The position numbers and the translations under genes are program-made. The notes under the pieces were generated by a model. The model was not told where the DNA came from and made no database searches. It was given only the letters and a program-made list of their open reading frames with translations. Positions 8,158-16,143 of a stretch of 64,000 nucleotides of DNA are shown in pieces (within the stretch, counting starts at the first letter, position 1; every line of letters starts with the position of its first letter). The stretch comes from Stakelama pacifica (GTDB lineage Bacteria > Pseudomonadota > Alphaproteobacteria > Sphingomonadales > Sphingomonadaceae), in contig NZ_SNWD01000008.1 in the NCBI RefSeq assembly GCF_004361835.1, positions 62,001-126,000 of the forward strand, read 5' to 3'.

Positions 8158-9266
8158 TGTACCTCGATATCGGCCTGGAGCGCGCCGGCGCTCTTGATCG
8201 CCTGAAGGATGGTGATGAGATCGCGCGGGCTTACCCCCAGCGCGTTGAGCCCGGTGACGAGCGAGGCAAGCGAGGTTTCGCCGCCCAGCGTGCCCAGCGA
8301 GGCACCGCTGCCGTCATCCACGCCGATCGACGTACGCGGCACGGTGGTCGTCTGACCGTTCGAAAAGGGGCCGGGCTGCGAAACCATCGGCGTTTCGGTG
8401 ACGCTGATCGTCAGGCCCCCTTGCGCGATCGCGACCGGGCTGATGCGGACATCGGCGCCCATCACGACGGTGCCCGATGCTTCGTTGATGACGATGCGCG
8501 CAGGCTGATCGACCGAAACGGGGAGATTTTCGACCATCGCCATCAGGTCGACGACCGACCCCTGAAAACCGCTGCCCGGCCCGATTTCGACCGTTGCCGG
8601 GTCGAGCACCTTCGCGGTGCCGGTGAACCGGCCGTTGATCGCGGCGGCGATCATGTTGGCGGTGGTGAAATCGGGGTTTTTCAGCGCGAGCTTCAGCGTC
8701 TGGGCGGAACGAAGCGCATAGGGCACTTCGCGTTCGATGATCGCGCCGTCGGCGATCCGGCCCGAGGTGGATACGCCGCGTGTGATGCTGGCCGCCGCGC
8801 CGCGTGCCTGAAATCCCGACACGGCGAGCGGGCCCTGCGCCACGGCGTAAATCTGTCCGTCCAGCGCGCGGAGCGAGGAAGCGATCAGCGTTCCGCCCTG
8901 CAGGCTGGTGGAATCGCCCAGCGCCGATACTGTCACGTCAATACGCGAACCGGCCCGCGCAAAGGCGGGCATGGTGGCGGTGATCGAAACGGCAGCGACA
9001 TTCTGCGTCTTCATCTGCGTGCCGCGAACGTTGACGCCCATGCGTTCGAGCATGGCCTGCATCGATTCCTCGGTGAAGGGCGCATTGCGGATACGGTCGC
9101 CGGTACCGGCAAGGCCGACCACGAGACCATAGCCGACCAGCTGGTTCGACCGGACATTCTCGATATCGACAATATCCTTGATACGATGGCTGGCAGGGCG
9201 GGCGAGCGCGCTGAGCGGTGTCAGCCCGATCGCTCCGATCGCCAGTAATGTGAGTATCCGGCGCAT
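8154..9266 (-). CDS. flgI: Flagellar P-ring protein FlgI
   Basis: The 370-residue P-ring subunit. The ATG at 9266 (AGAGGGG upstream) gives a clean Sec signal, 'MRRILTLLAIGAIGLTPLSALA', shown here at positions 1-22. It is followed by the FlgI start 'RIKDIVDIENVRSNQLVGYGLVVGL'-type segment, 'GTGDRI', and the C-terminal 'LGVSPRDLITILQAIKSAGAL'. It polymerises in the periplasm around the rod. The much longer frame upstream runs antisense through fliX and was rejected. First gene of flgI-cheL-flbY-like; divergent from fliX as in Caulobacter. Confidence 0.96.
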   Translation of the reverse strand: MRRILTLLAIGAIGLTPLSALARPASHRIKDIVDIENVRSNQLVGYGLVVGLAGTGDRIRNAPFTEESMQAMLERMGVNVRGTQMKTQNVAAVSITATMPAFARAGSRIDVTVSALGDSTSLQGGTLIASSLRALDGQIYAVAQGPLAVSGFQARGAAASITRGVSTSGRIADGAIIEREVPYALRSAQTLKLALKNPDFTTANMIAAAINGRFTGTAKVLDPATVEIGPGSGFQGSVVDLMAMVENLPVSVDQPARIVINEASGTVVMGADVRISPVAIAQGGLTISVTETPMVSQPGPFSNGQTTTVPRTSIGVDDGSGASLGTLGGETSLASLVTGLNALGVSPRDLITILQAIKSAGALQADIEVQ

Positions 9267-9303
9267 AAACCCCTCTGCAACGCTCCGATAACTATTCTTT
9301 TGT

Positions 9304-9339
9304 CTTATAGAGAGATGGAGAGGCCTGCGGTCCTGCCGG
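9304..9339 (-). promoter_or_regulatory. Probable flgI promoter
   Basis: Read on the minus strand, a CTATAAG box (9304-9310) sits about 38 bases upstream of the flgI start, preceded by a GC-rich near-palindrome CCGGCAGGACCGCAGG (9324-9339). The box matches the CTATNAT element found before other flagellar operons here. The upstream element is a weaker version of the AT-core palindromes at 12.8, 33.5, 44.0 and 58.7 kb. Confidence 0.4.
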
Positions 9340-9358
9340 TCAAAGGAAGATAGAGCAT

Positions 9359-9781
9359 ATGCGGATCGAAGGACTGCCGTTGCCGATACAGACGGTGCTG
9401 AACGCACTGTCGAAACCGGACGCATCCTTTCGCCTTCCCGGCGGTGCGGCACCGCGTATGGACGTCGCCGCAACACCGCCGCCCGCGCCCTCGCTTCAGG
9501 CGGCGACATCGGTACAGGTGATGATCGCAGCTGCCGCGCTGAACGAAACGCCGCAGCAGATCCGCAAGCGCGAGGCAAAGCGAGTCGATCGCGGCGTATC
9601 GCTTCTGGAACGGCTGCATCAGGCGAGCCTTGGCGGTCCGCCCGAACCGCAGGTGCTGGAGGAGCTGGCGCAATGGGCGGAGGAGTTCAGCCTGCCCGAC
9701 AGCCCGCAATTGCAGTCGCTTGCCCGCGACGTCGAACTGCGCGTGAAGGTCGAACTCGCACGGCACGAACGCTTCGTCTGA
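9359..9781 (+). CDS. fliX: Flagellar assembly regulator FliX
   Basis: The 140-residue product matches FliX in size, gene position and pattern: a Pro/Ala-rich N-terminal third, then 'RVDRGVSLLERLHQASLGG' and a helical C-terminus 'PDSPQLQSLARDVELRVKVELARHE'. In Caulobacter, FliX couples early basal-body assembly to FlbD activity and is transcribed divergently from flgI, exactly as here. Its presence with an intact flbD at 55.3-56.6 kb indicates that the FliX/FlbD checkpoint pair is retained. Confidence 0.85.
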   Translation: MRIEGLPLPIQTVLNALSKPDASFRLPGGAAPRMDVAATPPPAPSLQAATSVQVMIAAAALNETPQQIRKREAKRVDRGVSLLERLHQASLGGPPEPQVLEELAQWAEEFSLPDSPQLQSLARDVELRVKVELARHERFV

Positions 9782-9844
9782 GTATTTTACGGGGTGTGGA
9801 GGGACGGGCCGACGATGCGCCTGCTCATCGCACCTGCCGCGCGA

Positions 9845-10912
9845 TCAGTTTTCGCGCGCCAGCTTCATCACATAGCTGATGATTTCCGCGACCGCGGCAT
9901 AATGTTCGACCGGGATCGGCCGGTCGATTTCTGCGCTGGCATGCAGCGCGCGGGCAAGCGGGCGGTTTTCGACCAGCGGTACGCCTGCATCGGTCGCGAC
10001 CGAACGGATGCGCAGTGCCACCTCATCGGTTCCCTTCGCCACCACCACCGGCGCTGCCATGGTGCCATGGTCATATTTCAGCGCGACGGCGAAGTGCGTC
10101 GGATTGGTGATGACCACGCTGGCCTGCGGCACAGCGGCCATCATCCGGCGGCGCGAGCGCTGCATGCCGATCTGACGGATCTTCGCCTTGATATGCGGAT
10201 CGCCTTCCTGATCCTTGAACTCGTCCTTCACTTCCTGACGCGACATGCGCAGCTTTTTCAGCCAGCTGTGTCGTTGATAGAAAAGGTCGAATATCGCGAT
10301 TGCGCCGACCAGCAGCGCGACCGCGCGAAATACGGTGATGATGATCCGATGGGTCAGCGCGGCAATGCCGACCGGATCGAGTCCGACCATCGCGCTGAAA
10401 CCCGGGACGAACGGGATGACCACGATATAGCCCACGGTCACGACCGCGATCAGCTTGGCCAGCGTCTTGCCGAATTCGACAAAGGCGCGCATGCCGAAGA
10501 TGCGTTTCGCGCCCGATACGGGCGAGAGTTTGGACCATTTCGGCGCCAGTCGCGACCAGGACAAAGCAGGACGCCCCTGCAACAGGCCGCCGACGATCGC
10601 GAATGCGACCATCGTCGCCAACAGCGGCAGCAGCGTCATCGCAATCGTCGAGAAAAGCAGGGTCATTACCGACTGCGCGGTGTCGGGGGTCAGCGAGAAA
10701 GTCTCGGCATTGTCCCACAGAGCTGCCATCTTCTGCGCCAGATTATTGAACAGATATACCGCCAGCCAGCCGATCGACACCAGCAGCCCGGTGAACATCG
10801 CGGCGTGGCGGACCTCCGGCGCGGACGCAATATCGCCCTTCTTGCGCGCATCCTCCAGCCGCTTTTCGGTCGGGGCTTCTGTTTTCTGGTCCTTATCGGG
10901 TTCTTCGGCCAT
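9845..10912 (-). CDS. flhB: Flagellar export switch protein FlhB
   Basis: A 355-residue inner-membrane component of the flagellar type III export gate. The N-terminus 'EKTEAPTEKRLEDARKKGDIA'-type segment (here QKTEAPTEKRLEDARKKG) precedes four membrane helices (~30-205). The cytoplasmic domain contains the autocleavage motif NPTH at residues 270-273, followed by 'FAVALKYD'. FlhB cleavage switches export from rod/hook to filament substrates, together with FliK. Last gene of flgC-fliE-fliQ-fliR-flhB, four bases after fliR. Confidence 0.97.
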   Translation of the reverse strand: MAEEPDKDQKTEAPTEKRLEDARKKGDIASAPEVRHAAMFTGLLVSIGWLAVYLFNNLAQKMAALWDNAETFSLTPDTAQSVMTLLFSTIAMTLLPLLATMVAFAIVGGLLQGRPALSWSRLAPKWSKLSPVSGAKRIFGMRAFVEFGKTLAKLIAVVTVGYIVVIPFVPGFSAMVGLDPVGIAALTHRIIITVFRAVALLVGAIAIFDLFYQRHSWLKKLRMSRQEVKDEFKDQEGDPHIKAKIRQIGMQRSRRRMMAAVPQASVVITNPTHFAVALKYDHGTMAAPVVVAKGTDEVALRIRSVATDAGVPLVENRPLARALHASAEIDRPIPVEHYAAVAEIISYVMKLAREN

Positions 10913-10916
10913 CGGC

Positions 10917-11672
10917 TTAGCCCCACGCGCCGTTCAGCCACGCCGCCTGGGCATTGGCAAAGGCGATCAACACGGTGCCGAGCACGCCGGCAATGATGGT
11001 GATGCCGAGCAGCAGGTTGAGCGGCTGGGCAATGAAAAAGACCTGAATGGCGGGCGAGATGCGTGCGGCAAGGCCCAGCACCACGTTGAACACGATGGCA
11101 TAGACCAGCACCGGCGCAGCGAGCGACAGGCCGAGGAGCAGCGCATCGCCCGACACGCGGATGGCGAGCTGCGCGAAGTCCGCTGCGTTCGGCAGCATGC
11201 CGACCGGGAACATGCCATAGGATTTGATGAGGCCGCCGATCCAAAGATGATGGACGTGCATCGCCATGCACACCACCGCGGCGGCGACACTGACGAAGCG
11301 TGAGAGGATCGCCGACTGGCTCGATTGCGCGGGGTCGAACATCATCGCCATGGAAAGCCCGATATTCAGGCTGATGATCGACCCGGCGATTGCGATCGCC
11401 TGAAACATCAGCCGCATGACGAGGCCGAGCGACAGGCCGACCATCAGCTCGGCGAACAATGCGCCGATAAAGGCGTCGTCGCCCTGCCGCGCGATCGGCA
11501 TCACATGATCGGAAAGCAGCGCCCATAGCGCCAGCGTCATCGCGCCCGCTGCAAGCAGGCGGATCTGCGTCGGAATGCCGTCTTCGGAAAAGACCGGCAG
11601 CAGCGCGATGACCGATCCCACCCGCGCGAACAGCAGGAGGAATGCGGTCACATAGATCGGGAAATCGGTCAT
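10917..11672 (-). CDS. fliR: Flagellar export gate protein FliR
   Basis: A 251-residue, very hydrophobic protein with about six membrane helices. It begins 'MTDFPIYVTAFLLLFARVGS' and includes 'PVFSEDGIPTQIRLLAAGAM', typical of FliR in the FliPQR core of the export gate. The start lies 13 bases beyond the end of fliQ and the stop four bases before flhB. Length and topology are normal. Confidence 0.95.
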   Translation of the reverse strand: MTDFPIYVTAFLLLFARVGSVIALLPVFSEDGIPTQIRLLAAGAMTLALWALLSDHVMPIARQGDDAFIGALFAELMVGLSLGLVMRLMFQAIAIAGSIISLNIGLSMAMMFDPAQSSQSAILSRFVSVAAAVVCMAMHVHHLWIGGLIKSYGMFPVGMLPNAADFAQLAIRVSGDALLLGLSLAAPVLVYAIVFNVVLGLAARISPAIQVFFIAQPLNLLLGITIIAGVLGTVLIAFANAQAAWLNGAWG

Positions 11673-11685
11673 CGCGATGAAAAAC

Positions 11686-11952
11686 TCAGCGTCCGGAAAT
11701 GATATGGTCGCTGACCAGCGTCATGAACTGCCCCAGCGCGCTGCCGATCATCGGCAGCGACAGGAGCAATACCGTGCCCATCACCAGAATTTTGGGAACG
11801 AAGGTCAGCGTCTGTTCCTGAATCTGGGTCAGCGCCTGCATCAACCCGATCACGACGCCGGTGATCAGCGCGCCGAACAGCATCGGCCCGGCAACGGTGA
11901 GCGTCAGGACCAGCGCGGCGCGGGCCAGTTCGATGGCGGTTGCAGCTTCCAT
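11686..11952 (-). CDS. fliQ: Flagellar export gate protein FliQ
   Basis: An 88-residue protein with two membrane helices and the FliQ signature 'GALITGVVIGLMQALTQIQEQTL' (abbreviated here: GVVIGLMQALTQIQEQTL) and 'FVPKI'. It joins FliP and FliR in the export gate. The start ATG follows fliE after 15 bases and the gene lies immediately before fliR. Confidence 0.96.
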   Translation of the reverse strand: MEAATAIELARAALVLTLTVAGPMLFGALITGVVIGLMQALTQIQEQTLTFVPKILVMGTVLLLSLPMIGSALGQFMTLVSDHIISGR

Positions 11953-11967
11953 GATGCGATCGCCCGA

Positions 11968-12294
11968 CTAAATCTGCATGCGCATGATTTCGGAATAGGC
12001 GTTGACGACGCGGTCGCGTACCGCAACCACCTTGTCCAGCGCCAGTTCCGCCGCACCCATCGCGGTTACGACATCGATCAGGTCGCCCTTGCCGGCAACC
12101 TGCTTCGACGAGGCGGCTTCCGCGCCTTTCAGGCTGCTCGCCGCGTCGCCGACCATGGATTCGACCATCTGGCCGAACCCGCCGGCCCCTTCGGTCTTGC
12201 CGCTGTCGGCGATACCGCCGGTGCCGCCCGAAACAGGCGCAAGACCGACCGCACGGCCGTACGCACCGGCCGCGTCCAAAGCTCCAATCGACAT
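11968..12294 (-). CDS. fliE: Hook-basal body complex protein FliE
   Basis: The 108-residue MS-ring/rod junction protein. The C-terminus 'AAELALDKVVAVRDRVVNAYSEIMRMQI' (positions ~80-108) is the conserved FliE end. A Gly-rich N-terminus and the 'FGQMVESMVGDAASSLKGAE' helix complete it. It lies directly after flgC, as usual, although flgB is about 51 kb away in this genome. Confidence 0.95.
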   Translation of the reverse strand: MSIGALDAAGAYGRAVGLAPVSGGTGGIADSGKTEGAGGFGQMVESMVGDAASSLKGAEAASSKQVAGKGDLIDVVTAMGAAELALDKVVAVRDRVVNAYSEIMRMQI

Positions 12295-12305
12295 TGGGTG
12301 GTTCC

Positions 12306-12713
12306 TTATTTCAACAGATCAATGGTGCGCATCGTCATGCCCTTGGCAGCTTCGATGGCGCTCAGATTGGCTTCATAGGCACGCTGCGCGGCCCGCATAT
12401 CGGCGGCTTCGACCAGACCGTTGACATTCGGCTTCAGCACATAGCCCTTTTCATCCGCAGCCGGGTTGCCGGGCTGATAGACACGCGTGAAGTCCGAACG
12501 GTCAGTGGTCACGTTCTTCACTTCCACCCCGGTCCCGCCGGTCGCCCGGTCGAGTTCTGCGTGGAAGGTCGCGACCTTGCGCCGATAGGGCGTGCCGCCC
12601 GGCGTATCGGCGACGGAATCCTGGTTCGCCAGATTTTCCGCGATCACGCGCATGCGAAGCGCCTGAGCGCGCAAGCCTGTCGCGGAAACGGAAACTGAGG
12701 TTTTCAGGTCCAT
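12306..12713 (-). CDS. flgC: Proximal rod protein FlgC
   Basis: The 135-residue rod protein begins 'MDLKTSVSVSATGLRAQALR' with 'VIAENLANQDS' and contains 'YQPGNPAADEKGYVLKPNV' and 'EAADMRAAQRAYEANLSAIE', all FlgC features. The ATG at 12713 has GGGGAT nine bases upstream; the longer frame extends into the shared promoter region and was rejected. First gene of flgC-fliE-fliQ-fliR-flhB, divergent from fliN2-fliO-fliP. Confidence 0.95.
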   Translation of the reverse strand: MDLKTSVSVSATGLRAQALRMRVIAENLANQDSVADTPGGTPYRRKVATFHAELDRATGGTGVEVKNVTTDRSDFTRVYQPGNPAADEKGYVLKPNVNGLVEAADMRAAQRAYEANLSAIEAAKGMTMRTIDLLK

Positions 12714-12762
12714 GAATGCGTCATCCCCTTTTCGGCGGGCAGGGATTGCCGCCGACACCACA

Positions 12763-12819
12763 ATCATAGGCAAGTTTTTCCTACCCCGGACCGGAGATGG
12801 GAAAATTCCTCCTATAAAT
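12763..12819. promoter_or_regulatory. Symmetric divergent promoter of flgC and fliN2 operons
   Basis: Two AT-core palindromes, GGCAAGTTTTTCC (12769-12781) and GGGAAAATTCC (12799-12809), are bracketed by outward-facing boxes: CTATAAAT (12812-12819, plus strand, toward fliN2) and CTATGAT (minus strand, 12763-12769, toward flgC). No TTGACA-like -35 or GG-N10-GC is present. The layout suggests one regulator dimer pair serving both directions. Confidence 0.55.
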
Positions 12820-12842
12820 TTGCGCAAGAGGGAGGTGCAGCC

Positions 12843-13082
12843 ATGTCCGTACTTGAAAATATATCGGTCGATATGTCGATCGTACTGGGTTCGACCCAGC
12901 TTCCGATCCGGCAGATCCTGAAGATGAGCCGCGGCGCGATGATCGCGTTCGACAGCGGTCAGGACGACCCCACGCAGATTTTCGTCAACGGCACGCTGGT
13001 CGCCAAAGGCCGGGTTCTAGTCGAGGGCGAGCGCATGTCGGTGGAAATCACCGAAGTCCTTCCCAAGGGGATGGCAATATGA
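12843..13082 (+). CDS. fliN: Short FliN-like switch protein (SpoA domain only)
   Basis: The 79-residue product is essentially one SpoA/FliN domain: 'VLGSTQLPIRQILKMSRGAM', 'DPTQIFVNGTLVAKGRVLVE' and 'MSVEITEVLP'. It lacks the acidic/Pro-rich N-terminal extension of the second FliN (56584-56997). It opens fliN2-fliO-fliP, the classical position of fliN, with a strong GAGGGAGG ribosome site. Whether it builds the C-ring, or forms a heterodimer with FliM or the longer FliN, cannot be told from sequence. Confidence 0.88.
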   Translation: MSVLENISVDMSIVLGSTQLPIRQILKMSRGAMIAFDSGQDDPTQIFVNGTLVAKGRVLVEGERMSVEITEVLPKGMAI

Positions 13083-13414
13083 GTTTTCTTGACCTTGTCC
13101 GCATGTTCGGCGCGCTGGCGCTGGTACTGGGCGGGCTTGCCGGCGCGCTCTGGGCGGTTCGCCGCTATGATCTGAAGCTGCCGTTGCATATGGGTGGCGG
13201 CGACCGTGCCAGCCGCCGGCTCGAACTGATCGAACGGCTGCCGATCGATCAGAAGCGCGCGGTGGCGCTTATCCGTCGCGATGGTGCCGAACATCTGATC
13301 CTGCTGGCACCTGAGGGCAATATGGTGGTCGAAAGCGCCGCCAACCCTAATGGCCACCGCGCCTTTTCCGATTTGCTGCCGCGCGCCGAGAGCGCCGAAC
13401 CTGCATTGGGCTGA
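13079..13414 (+). CDS. fliO: Flagellar export protein FliO
   Basis: A 111-residue protein with one N-terminal membrane helix ('MFGALALVLGGLAGALWAV') and a cytoplasmic tail 'RRLELIERLPIDQKRAVALIRRDGAEHLILL', here in two overlapping motifs ERLPIDQKRAVAL and GAEHLILL. These are the FliO pattern. The ATG overlaps the fliN2 stop (ATGA). FliO assists assembly of the FliPQR complex, and fliP follows six bases later. Confidence 0.88.
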   Translation: MSFLDLVRMFGALALVLGGLAGALWAVRRYDLKLPLHMGGGDRASRRLELIERLPIDQKRAVALIRRDGAEHLILLAPEGNMVVESAANPNGHRAFSDLLPRAESAEPALG

Positions 13415-13420
13415 AAATAG

Positions 13421-14158
13421 ATGAAACGCATTTTTGCTGGCGTGCTCGGCACCGTCTGGTTGCTGGTCCCGCATGTCGCGATGGCGCAGGAAGCCTCGCT
13501 TTCGCTGGGCGGCGGCGGCGAAGGATCGATGAGCAGCCGCGCGATCGGTCTGGTCGCGATGCTGACGGTGCTGAGCCTTGCGCCCGGCATTTTGATGACG
13601 GTGACGTCCTTTACCCGGATCGTCGTCGCGCTGTCGCTGCTGCGTACCGGTCTCGGCGCGCAGGGCGTCCCGCCGAACCCGGTCATCATCAGCCTTGCCA
13701 TGTTCCTGTCGCTGTTCGTCATGGCCCCGACCTTTCAACAGGCCTGGGACACCGGCGTGAAGCCCTATACGCAGGGCCAGATTGACGAGAGCGTGGCGTT
13801 CGACCGCACTTCCGCGCCTTTCAAACAGTTCATGCTGAAGCAAGTGCGCGAGGATGACCTCAAAATGTTCAACGATCTGGCGCAAAAGCCTGCAAAGGAT
13901 CGGCAGAGCATTTCGCTCGGCACTCTGGTTCCCGCCTTCATGGTTTCCGAACTGCGCCGTGCGTTCGAAATCGGCTTCCTGCTGCTGCTGCCGTTTCTGG
14001 TGATCGATCTTGCCGTTTCCGCAGTGCTGATGGCGATGGGCATGATGATGCTGCCGCCGGCAACGATATCCATGCCGTGCAAGATCATCTTTTTCGTGCT
14101 GGTCGACGGCTGGGCGCTGGTTGCGGGCAGCCTGATCCGAAGTTTCGGAACCGGCTGA
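13421..14158 (+). CDS. fliP: Flagellar export gate protein FliP
   Basis: A 245-residue gate protein with a cleavable signal (residues ~1-22, ending AMAQ) and four membrane helices. Signatures are 'MTSFTRIVVALSLLRTGLG' (here read as TVTSFTRIVVALSLLRTGLG), 'PFKQFMLKQVREDD', 'GTLVPAFMVSELRRAFEIGF' and 'GMMMLPPATISMPCKIIFF'. It is the last gene of its operon and is followed by a strong terminator. Confidence 0.97.
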   Translation: MKRIFAGVLGTVWLLVPHVAMAQEASLSLGGGGEGSMSSRAIGLVAMLTVLSLAPGILMTVTSFTRIVVALSLLRTGLGAQGVPPNPVIISLAMFLSLFVMAPTFQQAWDTGVKPYTQGQIDESVAFDRTSAPFKQFMLKQVREDDLKMFNDLAQKPAKDRQSISLGTLVPAFMVSELRRAFEIGFLLLLPFLVIDLAVSAVLMAMGMMMLPPATISMPCKIIFFVLVDGWALVAGSLIRSFGTG

Positions 14159-14183
14159 TCTCTTTCCTCGGCTTCGCCTCGGT

Positions 14184-14223
14184 AAAGGCCCGGTGGGATA
14201 TGCTCACCGGGCCTTTATTTTAT
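14184..14223 (+). terminator. fliP terminator
   Basis: A perfect 12-bp stem (AAAGGCCCGGTG / CACCGGGCCTTT) with a nine-base loop, followed by ATTTTAT. It lies between the convergent fliP and PilZ genes and overlaps the PilZ stop codon, so it may serve both directions. Confidence 0.9.
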
Positions 14224-14858
14224 CGCAGGGCAAAGCGGGTGGGAGAAGATTGCAGCCATTCCGCCAGCGCCGAATACAGGATCGGTTTGGTGAATTGTAT
14301 TCCGGCCATGTCGTTATCGCACCAGCGTATTGTGCCCTCGACCGGCTCGAGCTGCGGGATGTTCAGCGTGAACAACCCCTCGGCCAGCGGCCATTGCAGA
14401 TTGGCAAGCCGCGCGCCGCGCGGGTTGATGTCGAGCATATCGGCATGCACGATCCGCCCGTGCTGGCGGACGGTGACCGGACACTGGGTAGTGATCCGCG
14501 GCATCCGCTGATGCCAGTCGGTATCGCTTTGCGCGCCGTGCAGCACCGCATCGGTATCGATCGGCTGGACAAACTCCATGCCGACCACACCCGGCCCGGT
14601 CCAGCGGACATGTCCGGCGAGCACGATGTCGCCGCGCAGTTCCACCTGTACCGGATCGCCGGGAGCAAGCGTTGCGGGCGTTTCGATACGCGCGCCACCT
14701 GTCGAAATATTGCGTACGCGGCACAGCCCGTCGGTCCCGGCGAACAGCAGCCGTCCGACGAGCAGCGTGGTGACCAGCCGCTTCGTTTCGGGCGCGCGCC
14801 GATCGACAGAAAAGCTCGCCGCTTCGGAAGGCTGGGGACTGAAAGGTTCAACCGACAT
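14220..14858 (-). CDS. Tandem PilZ-domain protein
   Basis: The 212-residue product has two PilZ-like units. The first (~15-110) has an Arg-rich start 'RRAPETKR' and 'NISTGGARIETP', matching the RxxxR and (D/N)xSxxG c-di-GMP contacts. The second (~115-205) has 'RMPRI' and 'DINPRGARLANL', with Asn in place of the conserved Ser. It is the last gene of the operon that starts with motA, 12 bases after the MotB-linked FliL paralogue. A YcgR-like role, slowing the motor when c-di-GMP rises, is inference from domain and context. Confidence 0.85.
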   Translation of the reverse strand: MSVEPFSPQPSEAASFSVDRRAPETKRLVTTLLVGRLLFAGTDGLCRVRNISTGGARIETPATLAPGDPVQVELRGDIVLAGHVRWTGPGVVGMEFVQPIDTDAVLHGAQSDTDWHQRMPRITTQCPVTVRQHGRIVHADMLDINPRGARLANLQWPLAEGLFTLNIPQLEPVEGTIRWCDNDMAGIQFTKPILYSALAEWLQSSPTRFALR

Positions 14859-14870
14859 GGTAGCCGCTCC

Positions 14871-15308
14871 TTAATCCGGTACTGCCTTGGTCACCGCTAC
14901 ACGTTGGACCACGCCCTGTCCAAGCGCTTCCTTTGCGGCATCGGCCACAACCTGCCGGAATTTTTCGATGTCGGGGATCGTCCCGTCGACACCGGCGGCA
15001 AGCGGCGTGCGATACGTGCGCAGGTTGATCGCATGCTGCACAAAGGGGATGCGCTGCGTCACGCTGTCGACATCCTTCTCGGGGACCTCCAGCTGCACCT
15101 CAAACGCCATATAGCCCGAAAGGCGGCCGTCGGGCAGGACGAGTGGCGCGACCATATGGGGCACGGGGACGAAGCTGGTCTTCACCGCTTCTTGCGCCCC
15201 ATGCGCATCGTCGGGACTGCCCAGCACCAGACCGGCACCATAGCCGCTGCCTGCACCGACGCCGATCCCTGCGATGATGAGGGCCAAGGGGAGGAGGAAT
15301 TTCTTCAT
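14871..15308 (-). CDS. FliL-like membrane protein next to motB
   Basis: A 145-residue protein with one N-terminal membrane helix ('FLLPLALIIAGIGVGAGSGYG') and a periplasmic part with 'GYMAFEVQLEVPEKDVDSVTQR', where FliL family members have their conserved strand. It differs from the fliL beside fliM (43422-43949). The ATG at 15308 lies four bases after the motB stop. FliL proteins form rings around stators, and linkage to motB fits that role. Family assignment is moderate because sequence signals are weak. Confidence 0.65.
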   Translation of the reverse strand: MKKFLLPLALIIAGIGVGAGSGYGAGLVLGSPDDAHGAQEAVKTSFVPVPHMVAPLVLPDGRLSGYMAFEVQLEVPEKDVDSVTQRIPFVQHAINLRTYRTPLAAGVDGTIPDIEKFRQVVADAAKEALGQGVVQRVAVTKAVPD

Positions 15309-15312
15309 GGCG

Positions 15313-16140
15313 TCAGAACCGAAAGCTCGCATCGGTGGGAAGCGAAGGGGCCTCGCCCTTCACGATAATGGTGATCCGGCGGTTTTCCGCACGGTTCGGC
15401 TGATCGGGATAGAGCGGCTGGCTGCCGCCCATCGCCACTGCACCTGCGATGCGATCGGGGGTGAGCCCGCCGTCGAGCAATGCCTGCCGCGCGGCAAGCG
15501 CACGCTGGCCCGACAATGCCCAGTTCGCGGCGCTGTCGCCGCCGACCCCGTCGGTATGTCCCTCGATCGTCAGGCGCGCACCGGATTTGGCGAGTTTTTC
15601 TCCCACCAGCTTCAGCCGCTGATAGGCGAAATCGTTGAGCTGTGCCGTTGCGGGTTTGAACATCGGCAGTTTCGGACCGTCCATCAGGGTGATGCGCAGC
15701 GCATCGTCATCGGTCTCGATCTTGCTCGTCTTGTTCGTCGGATTGGTCGGCTGGGCGTCGAGGACGATGCGCAATTCCTGCGCGAGAACGCGCAGCGAGG
15801 CATCGGGCACCGTTGCGCTGCCGCCGCGCGATACGCCTGCGCTTTGCGCTTCCATTGCCGGAACGCCGGTCGGCCGCGCATCATCGGCATCGGATTCGCG
15901 TGCAAAGCCGCCCGTACCCACGCCGTCGCCGGACGCTGTGACCGGGGTGAAATATTCGGCCAGCCCTTTCAGCACTTCCTTGTCCGGATTGCTGATCAGC
16001 CAGAGCAGCATGAAAAACGCCATCATGGCCGTCACAAAGTCGGCATATGCGACCTTCCACGCGCCGCCATGATGACCTCCGGAAATCTTTTTGACCTTAC
16101 GGATGACGATCGGGCGTTCATTGGGTGTGCGGCTGGCCAT
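15313..16140 (-). CDS. motB: Flagellar stator protein MotB
   Basis: A 275-residue stator subunit. The N-terminus 'ISGGHHGGAWKVAYADFVTA' and 'MMAFFMLLWLIS' form the single membrane helix, with the ion-carrying Asp in 'YADF'. The C-terminal half is an OmpA-like peptidoglycan-binding domain ('TIEGHTDGVGG', 'ALSGQRALAARQALL', 'NRAENRRITI'). Separated from motA by nine chemotaxis genes within the same operon. Ion specificity cannot be read with confidence. Confidence 0.96.
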   Translation of the reverse strand: MASRTPNERPIVIRKVKKISGGHHGGAWKVAYADFVTAMMAFFMLLWLISNPDKEVLKGLAEYFTPVTASGDGVGTGGFARESDADDARPTGVPAMEAQSAGVSRGGSATVPDASLRVLAQELRIVLDAQPTNPTNKTSKIETDDDALRITLMDGPKLPMFKPATAQLNDFAYQRLKLVGEKLAKSGARLTIEGHTDGVGGDSAANWALSGQRALAARQALLDGGLTPDRIAGAVAMGGSQPLYPDQPNRAENRRITIIVKGEAPSLPTDASFRF

Positions 16141-16143
16141 GCC

